Part shown: piece after piece, positions 20,862 to 28,857 of the stretch
Numbering within the stretch: position 1 is the first letter of the stretch
Layout: each line of letters begins with the position of its first letter
Assembly (NCBI GenBank): GCA_030681795.1
Contig: JAUXRG010000019.1
Span: 1 to 53,351, forward strand
DNA from: Rubrivivax sp.
Lineage (GTDB): Bacteria; Pseudomonadota; Gammaproteobacteria; Burkholderiales; Burkholderiaceae_C
DNA length: 53,351 nucleotides
Reading direction: 5' to 3'
Notes under the pieces: model-generated
Told to the model about the DNA's origin: nothing
Database searches by the model: none
The model's input: the letters and a program-made list of their open reading frames with translations, nothing else
Program-made: the position numbers and the translations under genes

Positions 20862-21287
20862 TCAGGACTGCCCGACGATGGAGGCCGTGGCCATCAGCTC
20901 CTCGAACAGCGCCATGGACACCGCGCCCGAGACGGCATAAGGGTCGAGCACCGGACGCTCGGAGTACTTGAGCAGCACGGCCGGGTTCAGGCGCGACATA
21001 TTGACCTGGCCCATGGCCCAGCCTGCGAACCGCCGCTCGGCGGTCTCTTCGTAGCTGAGCAGTTCCACATCCGTGTGCCGCGGGTCGGCGGCGACGGCGC
21101 AGTACAGCCGGTTGACGGCGCCGCGCCCGCCTTCGAGGACCTGCAGGAAGATGCCCTCGCTGTAGCACAGCGCGCCGGTGATGCCCATCGCCGGGTTGTG
21201 GGCCCTGGACTGGCGCAGGATCGCCCCCAGCTCTTCGGGGTCCAGCGCCGGCACGGCGCGGCTGACGTACATGAGGCGCACGAGCAT
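20862..21287 (-). CDS. BLUF-domain blue-light sensor
   Basis: A 141-residue single-domain flavin photoreceptor. The residues that define the FAD hydrogen-bond switch are present: Tyr7 (LMYVSRA), Asn31 (NPAMGITGAL), Gln49 (FLQVLEG), and the Trp90/Met92 pair (GWAMG). There is no attached effector domain, so it must act on a partner protein. It lies 10 bp after folE and 12 bp before the Ldh-type gene on the same strand, so the three are probably co-transcribed. No partner such as an EAL or AraC-type protein is beside it. Confidence 0.93.
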   Translation of the reverse strand: MLVRLMYVSRAVPALDPEELGAILRQSRAHNPAMGITGALCYSEGIFLQVLEGGRGAVNRLYCAVAADPRHTDVELLSYEETAERRFAGWAMGQVNMSRLNPAVLLKYSERPVLDPYAVSGAVSMALFEELMATASIVGQS

Positions 21288-21297
21288 GGGGTTTCCT

Positions 21298-22044
21298 TCA
21301 ACCGTTCTTGCGCGACAGCAGCGAGAGGAACTCCCGCCTCAGGTTGGCGTCCTTGAGAAAGGCACCGCGCATCACGCTGTTGACCATCGCCGAATCATTG
21401 TCCTTCACGCCGCGCCAGTGCATGCAGAAGTGGTCGGCCTCCATGACCAGGGCCAGGCCGTCGGGGCGCACGCGTTCCTGCAGTTCGTTGGCCAGCATGG
21501 TCACGGCCTCTTCCTGGATCTGCGGCCGGCTCATCACCCAGTCGGCGATGCGCACGTATTTGCTCAGACCGATGAGGTTGGAATGCTCGTTGGGCAGGAT
21601 GCCGATCCAGACCTTGCCGAAGATCGGGCACAGGTGGTGGCTGCATGCGCTGCGCACGGTGATGGGGCCGACGATCATGAGTTCGTTGAGCCGTTCGACG
21701 TTGGGGAACTCGGTCACCGCGGGCATGGGCACATAGCGACCGCTGAAGACCTCGTCGATATACATCTTGGCCACGCGCTGCGCGGTCTCGCGGGTGTTGT
21801 GGTCGCTCTCGGTATCGATCACCAGCGCGCGCAGCAGATCCTGCACCTTGGCCTGCACTTCGGCCTTCAGCTCTTCGAGTTCGCCCTCGCGCACGAAGGC
21901 CGAGATGTTGTCGTTCGCGTGGTGGCGACGCTCGGCCGTCACCAGCCGGTAGCGGATGCGCTCGGACGCCGGCAGCTGGGCCAGCTCCTCGTCGTTGCGG
22001 AAGATGCGCGCGGTGCGCTCGGCGGTGGGCGGGAGGCTGGCCAT
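21298..22044 (-). CDS. folE: GTP cyclohydrolase I
   Basis: A 248-residue enzyme that converts GTP to 7,8-dihydroneopterin triphosphate, the first step of tetrahydrofolate synthesis. The zinc ligands are Cys134 and His137 in SACSHHLCP and Cys207 in HFCMHWRG. GLSKYVRI and MSRPQIQEE are also typical. The N-terminus is ~25 residues longer than in E. coli. The ATG at 22044 is preferred to an upstream one at 22086. It is divergent from rsmB and followed by the BLUF gene. Confidence 0.96.
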   Translation of the reverse strand: MASLPPTAERTARIFRNDEELAQLPASERIRYRLVTAERRHHANDNISAFVREGELEELKAEVQAKVQDLLRALVIDTESDHNTRETAQRVAKMYIDEVFSGRYVPMPAVTEFPNVERLNELMIVGPITVRSACSHHLCPIFGKVWIGILPNEHSNLIGLSKYVRIADWVMSRPQIQEEAVTMLANELQERVRPDGLALVMEADHFCMHWRGVKDNDSAMVNSVMRGAFLKDANLRREFLSLLSRKNG

Positions 22045-22137
22045 GCGTGGAGGTCTCCGTGGCGGGAGCCGAATCGCGGGAGGCACATTGTGCGCCGCAC
22101 CGCCTGCCCGCGCAGGAGCGGCGGCTAGACTGGGGAC

Positions 22138-23514
22138 ATGACCGAGGCCATTTCAAACGCCCACCCCGCCGCGGCCGCGCCCGGGCCGCCGCTGGCGCAG
22201 TTGCTCGAGCACACGGCCGACGCCGTGCAGGCGGTGCGCGCCGGCCGCTCGCTCAACGACGTGCTGGCCCGTGCGCCCGCCGCGCTGCGCCCGGGCGTGC
22301 AGGCGCTGAGCTTCCACACCTTGCGCTGGCTGGGCAGCGCCACCGAGGCGCGCGCGCAGCTCGCCCCCAAGACGCCGGCGCCGAACGTCGACGCCCTGCT
22401 CGTCACCGCCCTGGCCCTGCTCTGGCCGGGCGAGCCCCTGCCCTACGCCGAGCACACCCTGGTGGACCAGGCGGTGAGCGCGGCGCGCCGCCGCGTGCCG
22501 GCGGCGGCGGGCTTCATCAACGCCGTGTTGCGGCGCTTCCTGCGCGAACGCGACGCCGTGGTGCAGGCCGCGCGCCTGTCCGCGCTGGGCGCCTACAACC
22601 ACCCGCTGTGGTGGGTCGATCGCGTCAAGCGCGACTGGCCGCAGGCCTGGCAGGCACTGCTGCTCGCCGCCAACGAGCGCCCGCCGATGACCCTGCGCGT
22701 GAACGCCCGCCGCGGCACGGGCGCGTCGTATGTCGCCGGCCTGGCGGCGCTGGGGCGCGCGGCCAGCGTCCTGCCCGACCCCGCCCTGGGCGGCCAGGCC
22801 GTGGTGCTGGCCGCGCCCTGCCCGGTGCAGCAGCTGCCGGGCTTTGCCGAGGGCGAGGTCTCGGTGCAGGACGCCGCGGCGCAGCGCGCGGCACGGCTGC
22901 TGCTCGGCGAGCAGCGCCTGAAACCCGGCGCCCGCGTGCTCGACGCCTGCGCCGCACCGGGCGGCAAGACCGCGCATCTGCTCGAACTGGCCGACCTGGA
23001 CCTGCTGGCACTGGACAGCGACCCGCTGCGCCTGGCGCGGGTGCAGGACACGCTGAACCGGCTGCAGTTGCCCCCATCCACCCGGGTCGAGCTCAAGGCG
23101 GGTGATGCCCGCGCGCCGCGCGGCTGGTGGGACGGCCGGCCCTTCGACGCCATCCTGCTCGACGCGCCCTGCACGGCCTCGGGCATCGTGCGCCGCCACC
23201 CCGACGTGCGCTGGCTGCGCCGCGCCGACGATATCAACGCCCTGGCGCGCATCCAGGCCGAAATGCTGGACGCCCTGTGGCCCCTGCTGGCACCGGGTGG
23301 GCAGCTGCTGTATGCGACATGCTCGATCTTCCTGGCCGAGGGCCAGCAGCAGATCGACGCGTTTTTGCAACGCCAGCCCCCAGGCGCGGCGCTGCTGCAA
23401 GCGCACTCGCCGGGTCATTTGCTGCCGCTGCCCGACAATGCCAGCCTGGGGGCGGACGGCCGTGGCGCGGTGCTGCAGGACGGCTTCTTCTACGCGCTGA
23501 TCCGCAAGACCTAG
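22138..23514 (+). CDS. rsmB: 16S rRNA (cytosine-967-C5)-methyltransferase
   Basis: A 458-residue SAM-dependent RNA methyltransferase. An N-terminal NusB-like RNA-binding domain (~20-150, ending in FINAVLRRFLRE) precedes the catalytic domain. The SAM loop is DACAAPGGKTAHL, and the two catalytic cysteines are Cys345 in DAPCTASG and Cys395 in ATCSI. Length fits RsmB. It begins the unit rsmB - DUF4390 - ntrY-like - ntrX-like, an arrangement typical of Burkholderiales. Confidence 0.95.
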   Translation: MTEAISNAHPAAAAPGPPLAQLLEHTADAVQAVRAGRSLNDVLARAPAALRPGVQALSFHTLRWLGSATEARAQLAPKTPAPNVDALLVTALALLWPGEPLPYAEHTLVDQAVSAARRRVPAAAGFINAVLRRFLRERDAVVQAARLSALGAYNHPLWWVDRVKRDWPQAWQALLLAANERPPMTLRVNARRGTGASYVAGLAALGRAASVLPDPALGGQAVVLAAPCPVQQLPGFAEGEVSVQDAAAQRAARLLLGEQRLKPGARVLDACAAPGGKTAHLLELADLDLLALDSDPLRLARVQDTLNRLQLPPSTRVELKAGDARAPRGWWDGRPFDAILLDAPCTASGIVRRHPDVRWLRRADDINALARIQAEMLDALWPLLAPGGQLLYATCSIFLAEGQQQIDAFLQRQPPGAALLQAHSPGHLLPLPDNASLGADGRGAVLQDGFFYALIRKT

Positions 23515-23534
23515 CTCACCACATACCGCCACCC

Positions 23535-24134
23535 ATGCACCCGCCGCCGGTCCGCCGCCACTTCATGCAGGGCCTGCTGCCGGCGCTGGCTCTGCTGTGG
23601 TGGCTGGTGGCCGCCCTGCTGCCGCTGCCTGCCGCGGCGCAAGGCGTGGAGCTGGTCACGCTGGGGACGCACCGCGCCGAGGGCGCACTGAACCTCGAAT
23701 TTGCCGCCCGCGTAAACCTGCCCAAGACGGTGGAAGACGCGCTGCAGCGCGGCGTGCCGTTCTACTTCGTCGCCGAGGCGCAGCTCCTGCGCGACCGCTG
23801 GTACTGGCGTGACGAGCGCGTGGCCCGGGTCGTGCGTTCCTGGCGCGTGGCCTACCAGCCGCTCACCGGCAACTGGCGGGTGGGCCTGGGTGGCCTCAAA
23901 CAGACCTACGCCACGCTGACCGAAGCCCTGTCGGCGGCCTCGCGCAGCGCCGGCTGGAAGCTCGCCGACCTGGCTCAGCTCGACACCGACAAGAGCTACT
24001 ACGTGGAGTTCAGCTACCGACTGGATACCACGCAGCTGCCCAGCCCGATGCAGTTCGGCCTGGCCGGCCTGGGGGGCCAGGGCGAATGGAGCGTGGGCGC
24101 CTCGCGGGTGCTGAAGGTCGAGCTGGGATCGTGA
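23535..24134 (+). CDS. DUF4390 exported protein
   Basis: A 199-residue protein with an N-terminal signal sequence (FMQGLLPALALLWWLVAAL up to PAAAQG) and a DUF4390 domain. The domain shows LPKTVEDALQRGVPFYFVAE, RDRWYWRDERVA, the YQPLTGNWRV region and YYVEFSYRLDT near the end. The domain has no known activity. It lies between rsmB and the sensor kinase and is a constant neighbour of this kinase in related genomes, so it may modulate it from the periplasm (inference). Start is ATG 23535; an internal ATG at 23565 would still leave a signal peptide. Confidence 0.85.
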   Translation: MHPPPVRRHFMQGLLPALALLWWLVAALLPLPAAAQGVELVTLGTHRAEGALNLEFAARVNLPKTVEDALQRGVPFYFVAEAQLLRDRWYWRDERVARVVRSWRVAYQPLTGNWRVGLGGLKQTYATLTEALSAASRSAGWKLADLAQLDTDKSYYVEFSYRLDTTQLPSPMQFGLAGLGGQGEWSVGASRVLKVELGS

Positions 24135-24177
24135 GCGTGCCGGTTCAGCACAAGACACGGGCGCCCGGGGTCGCGCG

Positions 24178-26496
24178 ATGACTGCGTCGGCCCGCTGGGG
24201 CTGGGTCGTCACCCTCGTGGCCACCACCGGCGCGGCGCTGGTGCTGGCTTTCGTGCTGTCTTTCGGCACCCAGGGCGGGGGCTTCTACGAGAAGCACTTC
24301 GTCTGGCTGTTCTGGGTCAACGTGGCCGTGGCCGCGCTGCTCACGCTGGTGATCGGCCTGGTGGCGGCGCGGCTGGTCGTGCGCATGCGGCGCGGCAAGT
24401 TCGGCAGCCGGCTGCTCATCAAGCTGGCCGGCATCTTCGCCGTGGTGGGGCTGTTGCCGGGCTTGGTGATCTACACCGTGTCGTACCAGTTCGCCAACCG
24501 CAGCATCGCGGCCTGGTTCGACGTCAAGGTGGCCGGCGCACTGGATGCCGGCCTGGCCCTGGGCAAGGGCACGCTGGACACGCTGACCACCGACCTGGTG
24601 GGCAAGACGCGCATCGCCGCCGAGCGCCTGGCCGATGCCGGCCTGGCCGTGGCGCCGTTGACCCTGGAGCGCTTGCGCGAGCAGATGGGCGCCAGCGAGG
24701 CCTCGCTCGTGGGGCCCAGCGGCCAGGTGCTGTTCACCGCCGGCGGCAGCGCCGCGGCAGGCCCCACCGAAAGGCCCTCGGCCACGCTGATGCGCCAGGC
24801 CCGCTTCAGCGGCTCGGCCAGCCAGGTCGAAGGGCTGGACGAGGAATCGCTCGGGCCCAGCAGCCCCGGCCCGCGCGTGCGTGCGCTCAGCCGCCTGCCG
24901 CGCAGCGAGATCGCGTTGGTGGCCAGCGAAGAGCGCTACCTGATGGTGGTGCAGCCGATGCCACGCGCGCTGGCCGTCAACGCCCTGGCCGTGCAGGCGG
25001 CGTACAGCGAATACCAGCAGCGCGCGCTGGCGCGCGATAGCCTGCGCCGCATGTATATCGGCACGCTCACGCTGGCGCTCGTGCTGGCGGTATTCGCTGC
25101 CGTGCTGCTGGCCATCGTGCTGGGCAACCAGCTGGCCAAGCCGCTGTTGCTGCTGGCCGATGGCGTGCGCCAGGTGGCCGCCGGCGACCTCACCGCCAAG
25201 CCCGTGTTCGCCAGCGGCGACGAGCTCGGTGGCCTGACGCGCAGCTTCGCCGCCATGACGGCACAGGTGGCCGACGCCCGCGAGCAGGTGCAGCGCGGCG
25301 TCTTCCAGCTCGAGGGCGCAAGAACGCGGCTGCAGACCATCCTGGACACGCTCACCGCCGGCGTCATCGTCTTCGACCGCGAAGGCCATATCGACACCGT
25401 CAACCCGGGCGCCACGCGCATCCTGCAGCGCCCGCTGTCGGCCTGGCGCGGGCGGCGCCTGTCGGAGCTGCCCGACCTGCAGGAATTCGCCCACAGCGTG
25501 GAGCAGCGCTTCGAACTGCTGGCCACCAGCCCCGAGGCCGGCGAGCGCGACCAATGGCAGGAGTCGTTCGACCTCGTGCGCGGCGACGGCACCACGCTGA
25601 CGCTGCTGGTGCGCGGCGCCACGCTGCCGGAGGCCAGCCCCCAGGCCGCGGCGGCGCCGGGGGCGCGCCTGATGGTCTTCGACGACATCACCGAAGTCGT
25701 CTCGGCGCAGCGCAGCGCGGCCTGGGCCGAGGTGGCGCGGCGGCTGGCCCACGAGATCAAGAACCCGCTCACGCCCATCCAGCTCTCGGCCGAGCGGCTG
25801 CAGCACCGGCTGGCCAGCAAGCTCGAAGGCGCCGACCAGGCGCTGCTGCTGCGCTCGGTGCACACCATCGTCAACCAGGTGCAGGCGATGCAGACGCTGG
25901 TCAACGAGTTCCGCGACTACGCACGCCTGCCCGCCGCAAAAATGGCGCCGGTGGACCTCAACGCGCTGGCGGGCGAAGTGCTGGCCCTGTACGGCCAGGC
26001 GCTGGACAACGGCCTGCTGGTGGCCCACCCGGCACCCGGGCTGCCGCGCATCATGGGCGACGCGACGCAGTTGCGGCAGGTGATTCACAACCTGGTCCAG
26101 AACGCGCTGGACGCGGTCGCCGACCGCCCGGACGGCCAGGTCGAGATATTCACGGCTGCGGCCCGCGGCGAACACGGCGAGTTGCGCGCGGTGCGCCTGA
26201 CCTTGATCGACAATGGCCCCGGTTTTGCCGACAAGGTGCTCAAGCGCGCGTTCGAGCCCTATGTCACCACCAAGGCCAAGGGCACCGGGTTGGGCCTGGC
26301 GGTGGTGAAGAAGATCGCCGACGAACATGGCGCGAAACTGCGCGTGGTCAACCTGCATGCAGGCGACGAACCCGATGGCCCCGTCACGGGGGCGCGGGTT
26401 TCGCTATCATTTTCCAACTTCGCCCTCACCCCGGCCGGCGAGACCGGGCGTGCCGATGCCGGCAACGAGCCGGCCACGGGCCACACGGCGCACTAA
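24178..26496 (+). CDS. NtrY-like membrane sensor histidine kinase
   Basis: A 772-residue hybrid-free kinase. Three membrane helices lie near the N-terminus (about 8-28, 41-66 and 80-103), and a fourth (~296-320) follows an extracytoplasmic segment. Then come a HAMP domain (~320-375), a PAS domain (~380-500), and a HisKA domain with phospho-acceptor His525 in RRLAHEIKNPLTPIQL. The ATPase domain has NLVQNALDAV, DNGPGF and GTGLGLAVVKK. This architecture is that of NtrY, linked to nitrogen or redox sensing in other proteobacteria. The cognate regulator follows 41 bp downstream. Confidence 0.93.
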   Translation: MTASARWGWVVTLVATTGAALVLAFVLSFGTQGGGFYEKHFVWLFWVNVAVAALLTLVIGLVAARLVVRMRRGKFGSRLLIKLAGIFAVVGLLPGLVIYTVSYQFANRSIAAWFDVKVAGALDAGLALGKGTLDTLTTDLVGKTRIAAERLADAGLAVAPLTLERLREQMGASEASLVGPSGQVLFTAGGSAAAGPTERPSATLMRQARFSGSASQVEGLDEESLGPSSPGPRVRALSRLPRSEIALVASEERYLMVVQPMPRALAVNALAVQAAYSEYQQRALARDSLRRMYIGTLTLALVLAVFAAVLLAIVLGNQLAKPLLLLADGVRQVAAGDLTAKPVFASGDELGGLTRSFAAMTAQVADAREQVQRGVFQLEGARTRLQTILDTLTAGVIVFDREGHIDTVNPGATRILQRPLSAWRGRRLSELPDLQEFAHSVEQRFELLATSPEAGERDQWQESFDLVRGDGTTLTLLVRGATLPEASPQAAAAPGARLMVFDDITEVVSAQRSAAWAEVARRLAHEIKNPLTPIQLSAERLQHRLASKLEGADQALLLRSVHTIVNQVQAMQTLVNEFRDYARLPAAKMAPVDLNALAGEVLALYGQALDNGLLVAHPAPGLPRIMGDATQLRQVIHNLVQNALDAVADRPDGQVEIFTAAARGEHGELRAVRLTLIDNGPGFADKVLKRAFEPYVTTKAKGTGLGLAVVKKIADEHGAKLRVVNLHAGDEPDGPVTGARVSLSFSNFALTPAGETGRADAGNEPATGHTAH

Positions 26497-26537
26497 AGTC
26501 GCACGACACCCGCACTAGAGGGAATGGCACCCACCGC

Positions 26538-27224
26538 ATGGCAACTATCCTGGTAGTCGACGACGAGCTGGGCATCCGCGCCCTGCTCTGCGAGATCCTC
26601 ACCGACGAGGGGCACACCGTCGAACTGGCCGAGAACGCCGCACAGGCGCGCCAGGTGCGCGAATCGCTGCGGCCCGACCTCGTTCTCCTCGACATCTGGA
26701 TGCCCGACGTCGACGGCGTGACACTGCTCAAGGAGTGGTCGGCCGGTGGCCAGCTCTCCATGCCCGTGATCATGATGAGCGGCCACGGCACCATAGACAC
26801 CGCGGTGGAGGCCACCAAATACGGCGCCAGCGCGTTCCTGGAAAAGCCCGTCACGCTGCAAAAGCTGCTGCGCGCGGTCGAGCAGGCCCTCGTCAAACCC
26901 GCGCAACGCCTGGCGGCGGCCGCCGGGTACCTGCGCCCCGACCTGCTGGGCCAGGGCGAGCCCCCCGGCCTGGCCAGCGGCGCCGCCGGAGCGCAGGCCG
27001 CGGGCGCCGAAGGCCCGCGTTCGGAGCAGAGTTTCGACCTCGACCGCCCGCTGCGCGAAGCCCGCGATGCCTTCGAGAAGAGCTACTTCGAGTTCCACCT
27101 CGCCAAGGAAGGCGGCTCGATGACGCGCGTGGCCGAGAAGACCGGCCTGGAGCGCACGCACCTGTACCGCAAGCTCAAGCAGTTGGGCGTGGACCTGTCG
27201 CGCAACAAGCGCGGCGCGGCCTGA
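26538..27224 (+). CDS. Response regulator, NtrX-like but lacking the AAA+ domain
   Basis: A 228-residue regulator. The receiver domain (1-120) has the phospho-acceptor Asp52 in LLDIWMPD, Ser81 in MMSGHG and Lys103 in LEKP. After a Gly/Ala/Pro-rich linker (~125-170) comes a Fis-type helix-turn-helix (~185-222: FEKSYFEFHLAKEGGS, then TRVAEKTGLERTHLYRKLK). Canonical NtrX has a sigma-54 AAA+ ATPase between these parts; here it is cleanly absent, so sigma-54 activation is not expected. It should be phosphorylated by the kinase encoded just upstream. The tRNA-Phe gene follows. Confidence 0.92.
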   Translation: MATILVVDDELGIRALLCEILTDEGHTVELAENAAQARQVRESLRPDLVLLDIWMPDVDGVTLLKEWSAGGQLSMPVIMMSGHGTIDTAVEATKYGASAFLEKPVTLQKLLRAVEQALVKPAQRLAAAAGYLRPDLLGQGEPPGLASGAAGAQAAGAEGPRSEQSFDLDRPLREARDAFEKSYFEFHLAKEGGSMTRVAEKTGLERTHLYRKLKQLGVDLSRNKRGAA

Positions 27225-27249
27225 GAGCCAGCAGCGCAGACGCGCCGGA

Positions 27250-27255
27250 TATAAT
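27250..27255 (+). promoter_or_regulatory. -10 box of the tRNA-Phe promoter
   Basis: A perfect TATAAT lies 13 bp before the tRNA 5' end, as expected for a stable-RNA promoter. The hexamer 17 bp upstream (GCCAGC) is a poor -35 match. Confidence 0.75.
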
Positions 27256-27268
27256 CTTTCGCTCTTCA

Positions 27269-27344
27269 GGCCTGGTAGCTCAGTTGGTAGAGCAGCGGAT
27301 TGAAAATCCGCGTGTCGGTGGTTCGATTCCGCCCCAGGCCACCA
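27269..27344 (+). tRNA. tRNA-Phe (GAA)
   Basis: A 76-nt cloverleaf with encoded CCA. The acceptor stem pairs GGCCTGG (27269-27275) with CCAGGCC (27334-27340). The anticodon arm pairs GCGGA with TCCGC around TTGAAAA, giving anticodon GAA at 27302-27304. The T arm contains GGTTCGATTCC. It is the upstream neighbour of the restriction island; tRNA 3' ends are common integration points, but no second copy of this 3' end is seen within the window. Confidence 0.98.
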
Positions 27345-27354
27345 AACCCATCGA

Positions 27355-27389
27355 CGGCTTGCAGGTGATTGCACACTGCAAGCCGTTTT
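27355..27389 (+). terminator. Intrinsic terminator of tRNA-Phe, just before hsdM
   Basis: A perfect 10-bp stem, CGGCTTGCAG (27355-27364) with CTGCAAGCCG (27376-27385), is followed at once by TTTT. This is a strong terminator. It ends only 16 bases before the hsdM start codon, so hsdM needs a promoter inside or after this hairpin, or read-through. Confidence 0.88.
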
Positions 27390-27405
27390 GCATTGTGGTG
27401 GCGCC

Positions 27406-28857
27406 ATGTTCGAGCAGACCTTCAAGAATATCGACGACATCCTGCACAAGGACGCCGGCTGCACCAGCGAGCTGGACTACACCGAGCAGTCGTCGTGGCT
27501 GCTGTTCCTGAAGTACCTCGTCGCCCTGGAGTACTACAAGGCCGCCGTGGCCGAGCTCGAAGGCAAGCGCTACAGCCTCATCCTCGACGCGCCCTACCGC
27601 TGGGAAGCCTGGGCCGCACCCAAGACGGCCGACGGCAAGCTCGACCACAACCTGGCTGTGACCGGCGACGACCTGCGCGACTTCGTCAACGCCAAGCTGT
27701 TCCCGTACCTGGCCGGCTTCAAGCAACGCGCCAGCGGCCCCAACATCATCGAATACAAGATCGGCGAGGTCTTCGGCGAGATCAAGAACAAGGTCCAGAG
27801 CGGCTACAACCTGCGCGACGTGATCGACCTGGTGGACGAACTGCGCTTCCGCTCACAGACCGAGAAGCACGAGCTGAGCCACCTGTACGAAGCCAAGATC
27901 AAGAACATGGGCAACGCCGGGCGCAACGGCGGCGAGTACTACACGCCGCGCCCGCTGATCCGCGCCATGATCCAGGTGCTGGCGCCGAAGATCGGCGAGC
28001 GCATTTACGACGGCGCCTGCGGCTCGGCCGGCTTTCTGTGCGAGGCCTTTGACCACCTGCTGCCGCAGGCCACCAAGGCCGACGACCTGAAGACGCTGCA
28101 GACGCGCACCTTCTACGGCAAGGAAAAGAAGAGCCTGGCCTACGTCATCGCGGTCATGAACATGATCCTGCATGGCATCGAGGCGCCCAACGTCACGCAC
28201 GCCAACACGCTGGCCGACAACCTCAGCGACATCCAGGACCGCGACCGCTACGACGTGATCCTGGCCAACCCGCCCTTCGGCGGCAAGGAACGCAAGGAGG
28301 TGCAGCAGAACTTCCCCATCAAGACCGGCGAGACGGCCTTCCTGTTCCTGCAGCACTTCATCAAGACGCTGCGCGTCGGCGGGCGCGCGGCCATCGTCAT
28401 CAAGAACACCTTCTTGAGCAACACCGACAACGCCAGCACCGGCCTGCGCAAGCTGCTGCTGGAGAGCTGCAACCTGCACACGGTGCTGGACATGCCGGGC
28501 GGCACCTTCCAGGGCGCCGGCGTCAAGACCGTGGTGCTGTTCTTCGAGAAGGGCGCGCCCACGCGCAAGGTCTGGTTCTACCAGCTGAACCCGGGGCGGA
28601 ACATGGGCAAGACCAACCCGCTGAACGACGACGACCTGGGTGACTTTGTCGAGCGGCAGAAGAGCTTCGCCGATTCGGTGCAGAGCTGGACGGTGGACGT
28701 GGCTGGCATAGCCACCGCCACCTACGACCTTTCGGTGAAGAACCCGAACGGCGGCGATGAGGTCGCGCTGCGTTCGCCGCAGGACATCCTCGACGAGATC
28801 GCGGCGCTGGATGCAGAGAGCGCCGAAGTGTTGGCGACGATACGGGGGTTGATGTGA
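27406..28857 (+). CDS. hsdM: Type I restriction-modification DNA methyltransferase subunit
   Basis: A 483-residue N6-adenine methyltransferase subunit of a type I system. The N-terminal helical domain (FEQTFKNIDDILHKDAGCT) precedes the methylase fold. The SAM motif is DGACGSAGFL near residue 202, and the catalytic motif NPPFGG is near 287. GGEYYTPRPLIR is also typical. ATG 27406 is chosen; a TTG at 27388 lies in the terminator. The last ~22 residues (ILDEIAALDAESAEVLATIR) are encoded again at 29953-30019. The stop overlaps the GTG of the DUF1016 gene. Confidence 0.96.
   Translation: MFEQTFKNIDDILHKDAGCTSELDYTEQSSWLLFLKYLVALEYYKAAVAELEGKRYSLILDAPYRWEAWAAPKTADGKLDHNLAVTGDDLRDFVNAKLFPYLAGFKQRASGPNIIEYKIGEVFGEIKNKVQSGYNLRDVIDLVDELRFRSQTEKHELSHLYEAKIKNMGNAGRNGGEYYTPRPLIRAMIQVLAPKIGERIYDGACGSAGFLCEAFDHLLPQATKADDLKTLQTRTFYGKEKKSLAYVIAVMNMILHGIEAPNVTHANTLADNLSDIQDRDRYDVILANPPFGGKERKEVQQNFPIKTGETAFLFLQHFIKTLRVGGRAAIVIKNTFLSNTDNASTGLRKLLLESCNLHTVLDMPGGTFQGAGVKTVVLFFEKGAPTRKVWFYQLNPGRNMGKTNPLNDDDLGDFVERQKSFADSVQSWTVDVAGIATATYDLSVKNPNGGDEVALRSPQDILDEIAALDAESAEVLATIRGLM
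28785..28851 (+). repeat. Direct repeat copy A (hsdM 3' end)
   Basis: A 67-bp segment encoding the HsdM C-terminal helix. It matches copy B (29953-30019) at 60 of 67 positions, with most differences at third codon positions. The two copies flank the DUF1016 gene. Confidence 0.95.
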
